Made by a program: the position numbers and the translations under genes. This document shows positions 18,022-25,562 of a DNA stretch of 64,000 nucleotides, piece by piece. Source of the DNA: JANOSH01 sp031415695 (GTDB lineage Bacteria > Actinomycetota > Acidimicrobiia > Acidimicrobiales > Ilumatobacteraceae); NCBI GenBank assembly GCA_031415695.1, contig JANOSH010000066.1, positions 91,026 through 155,025 of the forward strand, written 5' to 3'. Positions within the stretch are counted from its first letter, which is position 1, and each line of letters starts with the position of its first letter. The notes beneath the pieces were generated by a model. The model ran no database searches. It was not told the DNA's origin and was given only the letters and a program-made list of their open reading frames with translations.

Positions 18022-18819
18022 GTGGCTGCATCCTTCGATGTCGATGGCGACCGGTTTGGCTGGCGAGAACAGGGACGTGGCGACGTCGTTGTACTGCTTC
18101 ACGGGCTGGGCGGAAGCCGACTCTCGTGGGAACCACAGATGGCCGGTCTGTCCGACACCATGAGAGTCGTGGCCTGGGATATGCCCGGATATGGCACTTC
18201 GTTGCCGCTTGATGGAGCGGTCACCTTCGCGGCGTTGGCCGATGCTGTGGCCGAGTTCATTGGCGAGCTTGGCGTGAACCAGGCCCATGTCGTTGGAATA
18301 TCGTTCGGGGGAATGATTGCCCAGTATGCAGCTTCTGCGCATACAGGCTTGGTCGCATCTTTGACACTGCTCGCAACGAGCCCAACGTTCGGGCTCGACG
18401 GTACCGATGCCGTCGAATGGCGTGCCCGTCGGCTTGCCCCACTCGATGCCGGACAGGAACCAATCGACTTCGCCGACGCCGTTCTCGGCGCACTTGCGGG
18501 ACCATCGATCACGGTACGGGCTCTGGCTGGCCAGCGCGCTGCCATGGCGCGAATCACCAGCCACGCATTGCGTACGTCCATCGACTGTCTGGTCACTCAC
18601 GACAGTCGTCCCATGCTCGCCAACATCACGGCTCTCACACTGTGTCTTGTCGGTGCGCTCGACGACGAAACGCCCCCGGCCTACAGCGAACTGCTCGCCC
18701 GGCTCATTCCATGTGCTCGTGTGGAAGTGGTACCGGGCGCGGGTCACCTCCTCAATGTCGAGGCACCTGTGGTTGTCAACTCGCTCATCCGCGCTCACAT
18801 CAAGAACGCATCGCAATGA
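18022..18819 (+). CDS. Alpha/beta hydrolase, possible N-formylmaleamate deformylase (NicD-like)
   Basis: 265 residues from the GTG at 18022. The alpha/beta hydrolase motifs are an oxyanion HGLGGSRLSW, the nucleophile elbow VGISFGGMIA (Ser in G-I-S-F-G) and a catalytic His in VPGAGHLLNVEAP. The following gene, coupled by ATGA, is a NicX homologue. In Pseudomonas nicotinate degradation the NicX product N-formylmaleamate is hydrolysed by the alpha/beta hydrolase NicD, so that role is inferred from context. An ORF extends further upstream but overlaps the divergent ACAD gene and lacks homology. Confidence 0.7.
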   Translation: MAASFDVDGDRFGWREQGRGDVVVLLHGLGGSRLSWEPQMAGLSDTMRVVAWDMPGYGTSLPLDGAVTFAALADAVAEFIGELGVNQAHVVGISFGGMIAQYAASAHTGLVASLTLLATSPTFGLDGTDAVEWRARRLAPLDAGQEPIDFADAVLGALAGPSITVRALAGQRAAMARITSHALRTSIDCLVTHDSRPMLANITALTLCLVGALDDETPPAYSELLARLIPCARVEVVPGAGHLLNVEAPVVVNSLIRAHIKNASQ

Positions 18820-19871
18820 GCGCACCCGAGTGGCGACACATTCGAGCCTTCGCCGACCACCTCTCGCGTTGCCAACTCGTCGCAGGCGAGACCGTAGCCA
18901 TTCTGAGCGAAGCTCAAAGCCGGGCGTCGTTGGTAACAGCGGCGCGGTTGGCTGCCCAGTCGCTCGGCGCAGCCGTGTTCGATGTACTCGTACCGACTCC
19001 GGCATCGTCGAACCCGGTACCAATACGGTCCACTGGTGCATCTCAAGCAGTCGCCCACAACCCTGGCGTCATTGCCGCTTTGGCTGCGTCGAACTTGGTT
19101 GTCGACTGCACCGTCGAAGGGTTGCTCCACGCACCAGAGCTCTCCCAAATTCTGGTGGCCGGTGCACGGGTGTTGATGATCTCAAACGAGCATCCCGACA
19201 CCTTTGATCGCATTACGTGGGACCCCGACCTCGTGCGCCGCGTGCATCTCGGGCTCGACCGCGTGAACTCGGCGACCATCATGCATGTCACCAGCGCCGC
19301 CGGTACTGATCTTCGTGTCCGGCTCGCTGGTGCGTTCACGGCGGGTTCGACAGGCATTACTAGTGGGCCGGGCACCATTGCCCATTGGCCCGGTGGACTG
19401 ATAGTCGCGTTTCCGGCAACGGCTTCAACCAACGGCACCGTAGTGCTGGCACCAGGAGATCTGAATCTCACCTTCGGTCGATACCTTGAGACCCCAGTGC
19501 GGCTCACTGTCGTTGACGACTACGTGGTCTCGATCGAGGGCGACGGTTTGGATGCCGCTCTGTTCACCAACTACTTGGCCGCTTTCGACGATCGCGAAAG
19601 TCTCGCGGTGAGCCATGTGGGCTGGGGAATGAACCCGGCGGCCCGTTGGGAATCGATGCAGCTCTACGACAAGGCTGATTTGTGGGGGACCGAAGCACGG
19701 GCCTTCGCCGGAAACTTCTTGTATTCGCTTGGCGCGAATGAAAACGCGGGCCGATTTACTGCTGGCCACTTCGATCTGCCGATGCGCAATTGCACAATCA
19801 CGCTCGACGGCGAGCCTGTGGTGGTGGCGGGAGTGTTAGCAGCGCCCCTGGCTGCAATCAGTATCGAGTGA
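18816..19871 (+). CDS. nicX: 2,5-dihydroxypyridine 5,6-dioxygenase-like (NicX family)
   Basis: 351 residues, the length of NicX, a mononuclear iron enzyme with an aminopeptidase-T-like fold. It begins MSAPEWRHIRAFADHLSRCQ and contains the C-terminal metal-site blocks SHVGWGMNPAARWES and GRFTAGHFDLPMRNCTITLD, with candidate His and Asp ligands. NicX opens the ring of 2,5-dihydroxypyridine to N-formylmaleamate with O2. The adjacent hydrolase fits the next step. Maleamate amidase and maleate isomerase are not in the window. Convergent with, and overlapping by 36 bp, the lipoprotein gene. Confidence 0.7.
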   Translation: MSAPEWRHIRAFADHLSRCQLVAGETVAILSEAQSRASLVTAARLAAQSLGAAVFDVLVPTPASSNPVPIRSTGASQAVAHNPGVIAALAASNLVVDCTVEGLLHAPELSQILVAGARVLMISNEHPDTFDRITWDPDLVRRVHLGLDRVNSATIMHVTSAAGTDLRVRLAGAFTAGSTGITSGPGTIAHWPGGLIVAFPATASTNGTVVLAPGDLNLTFGRYLETPVRLTVVDDYVVSIEGDGLDAALFTNYLAAFDDRESLAVSHVGWGMNPAARWESMQLYDKADLWGTEARAFAGNFLYSLGANENAGRFTAGHFDLPMRNCTITLDGEPVVVAGVLAAPLAAISIE

Positions 19872-20294
19872 CGCACTGGTCTCGGGACCAACGATTCCGT
19901 CGGCACCGAGCCCTTTCGCGGCCTGGTATGCCTTCACTGCTTTGTCGGTTTGGGCTCCGAAAAGTCCGTCGGCCGGTCCGGCTGCGAAACCGAGTTTGGT
20001 GAGACGGGCTTGGAGTTTCTTGACGCGCTCACCCGCATCGTTCTTCTTCAGTGCACCGGTTGGTGACTCGGCCTTGTACCCAGCAGGAAGTGCTGCCGTG
20101 GTAGTTGTGGTTGGCGCGGTAGTTGTGACGGGCAGAGGCACGGTTGTCGGCGCGACTGTGACGATGGTCTTGGCCGCCGTCGTGGTGGTGGTGGTCGCTG
20201 CTGTCTTCTTTGCGCTCCCTCCACAACTTGCGAGCGCGAACGACGCAGCCAAGCAGGCGACACCAATCGTCTTGGAAGCTTTCACCGACACCAC
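19836..20294 (-). CDS. Peptidoglycan-binding lipoprotein
   Basis: 152 residues. A signal peptide ends in a lipobox (FALASC, Cys near residue 24), so the protein should be lipid-anchored outside the membrane. A Thr/Pro-rich linker (residues about 30-70) is followed by a PG_binding_1 domain (ERVKKLQARLTKLGFAAGPA then DGLFGAQTDKAVKAYQ). It probably anchors to or senses the cell wall. Its start is divergent from dinB across 104 bp. Confidence 0.8.
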   Translation of the reverse strand: MVSVKASKTIGVACLAASFALASCGGSAKKTAATTTTTTAAKTIVTVAPTTVPLPVTTTAPTTTTTAALPAGYKAESPTGALKKNDAGERVKKLQARLTKLGFAAGPADGLFGAQTDKAVKAYQAAKGLGADGIVGPETSASLDTDCSQGRC

Positions 20295-20363
20295 CTTTCG
20301 GTCATCCCCAACCGCACGTTAGTAGGTGTCAGAGCATACAATCGTCACCTTGCAATATTTCAG

Positions 20364-20399
20364 ATGACAAACGAACAAGTGTTCGCTATATTGAAGGCA
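20364..20399 (+). promoter_or_regulatory. dinB promoter with LexA (SOS) box, probably leaderless
   Basis: A perfect Gram-positive/actinobacterial LexA operator, CGAACAAGTGTTCG, is at 20372-20385 (consensus CGAACRNRYGTTCG). It sits between a -35 like ATGACA (20364-20369) and a -10 like TATATT (20387-20392), 17 bp apart. The predicted transcription start falls at or next to the ATG at 20399, so the dinB mRNA is likely leaderless and SOS-repressed. Confidence 0.8.
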
Positions 20400-21649
20400 T
20401 GTCGAATGCCGGTGCAAACATTCTGCACGCCGATCTCGATGCCTTCTATGCATCGGTTGAACAGCTGCTCGATCCGTCGTTGCGCGGACGGCCCATAGCC
20501 GTCGGCGGCGGGGTGGTGCTGGCCGCTTCGTACGAGGCCCGGGTCTTTGGGGTTCACGGCGGCATGTCGGGATATCAGGCTCGCAAGCTCTGCCCAAGCT
20601 TGTTGTTTGTCGCCGGGCACTTCAGCGAGTACCAGCGGCTGGCCGACCGCGTCATCGATGTACTGGTCGACTTCACGCCCGCTGTCGAGCGGATCTCAAT
20701 CGACGAAGCGTTCTGTGATGTTTCAGGTGCTGCTCGGCTTTTCGGATCGCCGGCCGCGATTGCAGCCTCCATTCGCAGCCGGGTGCGCACTGAAATTGGC
20801 CTACCAATTTCTGTAGGTATTGCACGTACCAAACATCTGGCGAAGATAGCTTCGCAGGTGGCCAAACCCGATGGTCTTGTACTCGTCGAACCCGAGTACG
20901 AAACCGAGTTCCTTGCTCCGTTGCCAGTCGGCCTGATCTGGGGCGTCGGACCCGTCACTCGTGGTCGTCTTGCCGACGAAGGAATTCGCACCATTGGCGA
21001 ACTAGCCGAAGCTGACCCGTCGGCGCTGCAGCGTCTCCTCGGACATGCAGTCGGGTCCAAGCTGGGTGCGTTGGCGAACAACGTCGATCAACGTCGTGTC
21101 GAGTCGGGCCGTCGGGCTAAGTCGGTTGGCGCGCAATCAGCGTTCGGTCGCTGTGCTCCCGACCCGCAGTTCATCATGCAGGTAGTCAGCCATCTTGCCG
21201 ACCGGGTCGGCGGCCGACTCAGGGCAAAGCACCTTGCGGGTCGTACGATCACGGTACGGGTGCGCTGTACTGGCCTTCGGTCTGTGACCCGGTCCATTAC
21301 TCTCGCTGCTCCGCTCTCAGCTACCCGTACATTGGCCGAGGTCGCCGCCGACCTGGTTGCTTCGGCTGTGGGCAGCAATGGGCCTCGTATCGAGGTAACC
21401 CTGATTGGTATAGCCGTTTCCCAACTCGTCAACGAACGGGCGTTACAACTCGAACTGTCGCTCGGTGCCCACGACGAACGCAGCCGACCAGGCACATCGG
21501 CTGGATCGGGCCGCTGGTCAGTTGATCATTCGGTCGATGCTGTTAGGCGCCGATTTGGACGCGACGCAGTCGGCTACGCATCCGTTGTGTTCTCCGGTGC
21601 CGGTCGCGTGCCTGACGAGTTTCGAGCGCTGGCCGAACATGACGACTAG
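20399..21649 (+). CDS. dinB: DNA polymerase IV (Y-family translesion polymerase)
   Basis: 416 residues. Y-family signatures are present: HADLDAFYASVEQ (metal-binding Asp), VVLAASYEAR, and VERISIDEAFCDVSG (second catalytic Asp-Glu pair), followed by the HhH region (GVGPVTRGRLADEGI) and the little-finger domain. It copies damaged templates at low fidelity. The ATG at 20399 directly follows a LexA-controlled promoter, indicating SOS induction. The C-terminus ends without an obvious clamp-binding motif in the last residues. Confidence 0.92.
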   Translation: MSNAGANILHADLDAFYASVEQLLDPSLRGRPIAVGGGVVLAASYEARVFGVHGGMSGYQARKLCPSLLFVAGHFSEYQRLADRVIDVLVDFTPAVERISIDEAFCDVSGAARLFGSPAAIAASIRSRVRTEIGLPISVGIARTKHLAKIASQVAKPDGLVLVEPEYETEFLAPLPVGLIWGVGPVTRGRLADEGIRTIGELAEADPSALQRLLGHAVGSKLGALANNVDQRRVESGRRAKSVGAQSAFGRCAPDPQFIMQVVSHLADRVGGRLRAKHLAGRTITVRVRCTGLRSVTRSITLAAPLSATRTLAEVAADLVASAVGSNGPRIEVTLIGIAVSQLVNERALQLELSLGAHDERSRPGTSAGSGRWSVDHSVDAVRRRFGRDAVGYASVVFSGAGRVPDEFRALAEHDD

Positions 21650-21658
21650 AACCGTTGG

Positions 21659-22408
21659 CTACGAACGCGTGTCGCTTGCAAGATGGCCGGCGCGGTGGCC
21701 GCCCTTCCAGTCCTCCATCTTGGGCGTATCGCTTGTGCCACGAAGAATGGTGAGTTGTGGTGGTTCTCGCAGGCTTCGCTTCATCTCCGCGAAGCCAGGA
21801 AAGGCCGCAAGGGTCGTGACTGCGTCCCACAGTCGAAGCGCTTCCTCGTCGCTTGGAATGCGGGAAATCACCGGGCCAAAGAACGACAGACCACTCGGTC
21901 CAAACGTGATGATTGGCGTGCCCACGTCTCGGCCGGTTCGTGACAACGCAAGTTCGGTCTCGGCATCGAGCAGTTCGTCCCACGAGTCGTCGTCGAGGGC
22001 CGAGGCATAGCTAGCCGGCAACCCTGCGGCGCAAAGAACCTCGATTGCGTGGTCGGTGGTACTGAGCCGCACCCGCATACCCGAACCCTTGGGTTTGTCC
22101 CAATAACTCTCGCCGTACGCTGTCACCAAGGCCCCCATTGGTTCACGGCCGAGGTCGTTACGAACGGCGGCGGCGACACGCAACATCCGCAGCCCAGCCG
22201 TGTGCCCCTGTTCGTATTCGGGCGGAAAATCGGTGGCGTAGTTCTTGGCCTTGTTCAACAGACGCAAGGAGATGAACCGCCAGTCGACGAGATAATCACG
22301 CTGGTCTGCAACCTTCACGAGCCAGCGAGAGGTCAGCCATGCAAACGGGCACACGGGGTCCCAGAAAAACTCAACGTCATAGTTCGGTGCCGAATTCGGA
22401 TGGGTCAT
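21659..22408 (-). CDS. DsbA-family oxidoreductase (Rv2466c-like)
   Basis: 249 residues with the DsbA thioredoxin-like fold of the mycothiol-dependent nitroreductase family: FFWDPVCPFAWLTSRWL, SLRLLNKAKN and the cis-Pro region VGTPIITFGPSGLSFFGPVI, then SRIPSDEEALRLWD. Rv2466c has CPWC; here the motif is CPFA, so only the N-terminal cysteine remains. A monothiol or mycothiol-transferase activity is plausible. 29 bp separate its start from the divergent SDR start. Confidence 0.75.
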   Translation of the reverse strand: MTHPNSAPNYDVEFFWDPVCPFAWLTSRWLVKVADQRDYLVDWRFISLRLLNKAKNYATDFPPEYEQGHTAGLRMLRVAAAVRNDLGREPMGALVTAYGESYWDKPKGSGMRVRLSTTDHAIEVLCAAGLPASYASALDDDSWDELLDAETELALSRTGRDVGTPIITFGPSGLSFFGPVISRIPSDEEALRLWDAVTTLAAFPGFAEMKRSLREPPQLTILRGTSDTPKMEDWKGGHRAGHLASDTRS

Positions 22409-22437
22409 GTTCGCAGTCTCGCACTACCGTGTCGCCG

Positions 22438-23181
22438 ATGAATACTCAGGGTCCCGTCACCGTTATCACCGGAGCAAGTCGGGGGATTGGCGCCGCCACA
22501 GCCCGAGCGACAGCGCGTGCTGGCCACTGCGTAGTCGTCAACTACGCGGCGAGCGCCAAGCGAGCTTTGGATGTGGTGGCTGGCATCCGCGACCTTGGCG
22601 GCACCGCAATTGCGGTTCAGGCCGACGTCAGTGTCGAAGCCGAGGTAGTGCATCTGTTTGCCATTGCGGCCGACGAATTTGGCTCCATCACCGGACTCGT
22701 GAATAACGCAGGCATTGCCGCTGGATACGGAAAGGTCGAGGACCTCGACATAGAGGCAACCCGTCGCATGTTCGACATCAATGTGCTCGGTAGTTTCCTG
22801 TGCGCTCGCGAGGCCCTACGGCGCATGGATTCGGGCTCGGCCATCGTCAACGTCTCGTCGGCTGCTGCGAGAATTGGCGGCGCTGGCGAGTGGGTCGATT
22901 ACGCGGCCACAAAGGGTGCCATTGACACCATGACACTAGGTCTCGCAAAGGAAGTGGCAGCGCGCGGAATTCGGGTCAATGCGGTGCGCCCCGGACTAGT
23001 CGATACCGACTTCAACGAACAAGCCAGCCCCGGTCGTGTCGAGCGTTTCGTCGCTGGAGGCCTCATTCCGTTCGGTCGCTGTGCAACCGTCGATGAGGTC
23101 GCCGACGTCGTTGCCTGGCTTCTCTCGCCTGCGTCCTCGTACGTAAGCGGCGCCCTTATCGATGTATCGGGGGCTCGCTAG
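22438..23181 (+). CDS. Short-chain dehydrogenase/reductase
   Basis: A 247-residue classical SDR: TGASRGIG nucleotide motif at residue 11, NNAGIAAGYG, catalytic Ser in IVNVSSAAARIG and YAATKGAID (YxxxK). The C-terminus ends with SSYVSGALIDVSG, typical of FabG-like members. It is an NAD(P)-dependent oxidoreductase of unknown substrate. The start is the ATG at 22438; the longer ORF overlaps the divergent DsbA-like gene. Confidence 0.88.
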   Translation: MNTQGPVTVITGASRGIGAATARATARAGHCVVVNYAASAKRALDVVAGIRDLGGTAIAVQADVSVEAEVVHLFAIAADEFGSITGLVNNAGIAAGYGKVEDLDIEATRRMFDINVLGSFLCAREALRRMDSGSAIVNVSSAAARIGGAGEWVDYAATKGAIDTMTLGLAKEVAARGIRVNAVRPGLVDTDFNEQASPGRVERFVAGGLIPFGRCATVDEVADVVAWLLSPASSYVSGALIDVSGAR

Positions 23182-23185
23182 CTGC

Positions 23186-23974
23186 TTACAGCGGCGACAG
23201 CTCCCAGAATCGTTCGGTCTTGGGCAGCACGTCCTGAATGGTTTCCGCTGGCACCTGTACCAGTGCCGACAGTTGGCTCGCGTAATGACGAACGGCGTCG
23301 GCTTTGGACTCGGGGTCGATGCTGATCGTTCGTGGTTGGGCCGAGAGCCCGTTTTCCCTGATGATTGTGTTGCACCGCTGGTCGCCCGGGCCCGACCACA
23401 GGTATGGCAGGTCTTCATACAGCACGACAGGAATTTCTAAACGCAGTAGCTCGGGAAGGAGAGAGTCGGTCAGGGCCACGTGATCGATGTGCGCTGCGCC
23501 GCCGCCCGGAGGCCGCCTTGCTGGCCAGAGCCGATGGTACACCCGCTCGGGGATGCTGTACTTGCGGCCCGCACCGACGGGAAGTGCCACGGTCGGCCTG
23601 ACGCCTGAAGCCGACCATTCCAATGAAATCGCGTCAAGCACCGCGAGACGTTCATCGGCTGTGAGTTGTTCTCGCGACTGGACATATTCGAACGGTACGA
23701 GGTCGACTTCTTGATGGTCGACCCGCAGCGACGCCATAACATCACGCTCTTCGGCGAGACGAGCTGTCATGTGATCTTGAGCTGAGCTGAAGCCTCGGTC
23801 ACGATCCCAATCGGTGGCTTGGATGCCTGACGGGACATGGGTGAAGACGTTGATGACTTTGCACGAGTGGGCGTGCGCGAGAAGACCAAACGTCGACAAC
23901 ACCGCATCGTCAAAATGTGGCGATACAACAATAAATGTTGAGGAGCCGACCTCCTCGTCCCACCCGCTGGACAT
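23186..23974 (-). CDS. PIG-L family deacetylase
   Basis: 262 residues of the LmbE/PIG-L fold. The zinc-binding motif PHFDD (VVSPHFDDAVLS) is near residue 19 and the second His motif HIDHVALTD near residue 165. The family deacetylates GlcNAc-containing intermediates, as MshB does in mycothiol synthesis, but this sequence is not clearly MshB. The gene ends 4 bp from the convergent SDR gene. Confidence 0.8.
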   Translation of the reverse strand: MSSGWDEEVGSSTFIVVSPHFDDAVLSTFGLLAHAHSCKVINVFTHVPSGIQATDWDRDRGFSSAQDHMTARLAEERDVMASLRVDHQEVDLVPFEYVQSREQLTADERLAVLDAISLEWSASGVRPTVALPVGAGRKYSIPERVYHRLWPARRPPGGGAAHIDHVALTDSLLPELLRLEIPVVLYEDLPYLWSGPGDQRCNTIIRENGLSAQPRTISIDPESKADAVRHYASQLSALVQVPAETIQDVLPKTERFWELSPL

Positions 23975-24086
23975 GTGTTAGAAACCCGATTTCTGAAGTC
24001 TGTGGCAGGTGATCTCAGCACTGCCCCCGCCTTACACCGGAGTGCACAATATAGGGCGTTGACAGGTGGCGCTAGTCTCAATTGGC

Positions 24087-24593
24087 ATGGCTTGGCCGAT
24101 GGGACGATCAGTTGATGGTGGGATCGACGAGGTTCCGTTTCCGGGAATTGGGCGTCTCTCCCTCTGCGGTAAGCATGTAGTTGGGCCCGATGCCGATGAC
24201 GCTCTTGGCCGCGCTCAGGCGACAATTGTCGTGTGCCTGACCGAGCGCGACGAACTCGCGTATCGCTACCCGGAATATGTGTCGTGGCTAGAGCAAAACC
24301 CTCAGCGATCGAGATGGTTTGCCACCCCTGACCTACACGCTCTCGGCGTTATCGAAACGCTCCGGTGCGTCGATGACCTCAACGAGCTCCTCGACAAGGG
24401 CCACCACCTGCTCGTGCATTGCGGAGCCGGCATTGGCCGCGCAGGCACACTCGCCACCTGCCTTTTGATGTCTCGCGGCTTCACAGCCAGCGAAGCGTTA
24501 TCGAGCGTTGCGTCGCATCGGCCGATGGCAGGACCTGAAGCAGGGGCGCAACGAGACCTTATCGAAGCGGTCGCTGCTTCATTCGGTCAGTAG
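24087..24593 (+). CDS. Dual-specificity protein phosphatase family
   Basis: 168 residues from the ATG at 24087 (a GTG at 24066 is possible). The signature HCGAGIGRAG fits the CX5R catalytic loop of DSP/tyrosine phosphatases, preceded by an Asp-containing segment (FATPDLHALG). It probably removes phosphate from phosphotyrosine/serine or from a small molecule. No partner is evident. Confidence 0.8.
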   Translation: MAWPMGRSVDGGIDEVPFPGIGRLSLCGKHVVGPDADDALGRAQATIVVCLTERDELAYRYPEYVSWLEQNPQRSRWFATPDLHALGVIETLRCVDDLNELLDKGHHLLVHCGAGIGRAGTLATCLLMSRGFTASEALSSVASHRPMAGPEAGAQRDLIEAVAASFGQ

Positions 24594-24744
24594 CAATCCA
24601 AATCTGCCGACCAATTGAGAATCAACCGACTCCGCCGAAGAGACTTGAGTACGATGCGGGCTATACGAGGGATAAACCAAACCGGCCAATGCACCAGTCG
24701 GGTGCGTCGGGTCTCCGGTCATCGGCCGTCGTATACATGGACCA

Positions 24745-24769
24745 GTGGGTTCGATTCCCACTTCAACTT
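24745..24769 (+). other. tRNA T-arm-like remnant
   Basis: GTGGG-TTCGATT-CCCAC forms a perfect five-pair stem with the canonical seven-base T loop (B-box GGTTCGATTCC), followed by seven bases that could be an acceptor 3' strand. No matching acceptor 5' strand, D arm or anticodon arm is found upstream. It may be the 3' remnant of a tRNA, such as an attachment-site scar, or a chance match. It sits in a 278-bp gap that otherwise holds nothing recognisable. Confidence 0.35.
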
Positions 24770-24871
24770 GAGATCCGGCCGGTACCAGCATACCGAACGA
24801 CGGCTTTGCGAGCTTCGGGTTCCCGCCTCCGTTGGGTCGGTACCGACCGGACCTCTCTTTCGAGGTACACG

Positions 24872-25529
24872 ATGAGACAGATCAACAGCAGCACCCGACG
24901 CACCATTCAGCTGGCGCCTTATGAGCGGGCCGTCGTCGCGCGCAACGGCACATTGTCCTCGTCACGACCAGCCGCGTTCGCAGCTCGGGGCGTCGCCGTG
25001 TCGTCGTGCTCGACACCCGGCCGACCACCTACGCAGTGCACGGTCAGGAGATCGCCACAAGCGACGAGGTGGCCGTGCGAGTTTCAATCACGGGCACTGT
25101 CGCGGTCGTCGACCCTATCGCCTACGTGACCGGCAGCCAGAATGCGAACACCGAAGTGCATTACCGGTTTCAAGCAGCGCTGCGCCGCGTAGTACCGACC
25201 CTCACCCTTGAGGACCTGCTCGCGCAGCGAGCCGAGTTGGTTCTCGACGTGGGCGACACCGCCGATCTCGGCGTCTCGGTGACCAACCTTCGCATCCTCG
25301 ACATCATGCTGCCCCCGAGCTGCGTCGAGCACGGTCGCAGACCCTCGTCGCACGCGCCGAGGGTCAGGCCGCGCTGGAGCGAGCGCGCGGCGAGGTGGCG
25401 GCGCTGCGAAGCCTGGCGAATGCTGCTCGGCTGGTCAACGAGCAGCCGTCGCTGTACGACCTTCGGCTGCTACAGCAGATCGGCAGCGGGGTGAACACCG
25501 TAGTGATGGGCAATCGCTCGACCGAGTGA
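24872..25529 (+). pseudogene. Slipin/SPFH-domain protein, frameshifted
   Basis: A ribosome binding site (GAGG) precedes the ATG. Slipin-family sequence is spread over three frames: MRQINSSTRRTIQLAPYERA in the first, VLDTRPTTYAVHGQEIATSD through VSVTNLRILDIML in the second, and GQAALERARGEVAALRSLAN to VVMGNRSTE in the third. Two single-base losses explain this, near 24957 and in the C-run near 25312. The protein would be about 218 residues, a soluble-looking slipin lacking a long membrane anchor. It is either decayed or affected by sequence error. Confidence 0.7.
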
Positions 25530-25562
25530 GCGGCCGGGCGGTTCGACCATTCCACCTCCTTG

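Noticed and set aside
24660..24769. Complete tRNA gene ending at the T-arm
   Set aside because: No acceptor 5' strand, D arm or anticodon arm could be matched at tRNA spacing.
25548..25561. Perfect Shine-Dalgarno-like AAGGAGGTGG before an ATG on the minus strand
   Set aside because: The frame is only 26 codons, lies antisense to the slipin end and has no recognisable sequence.
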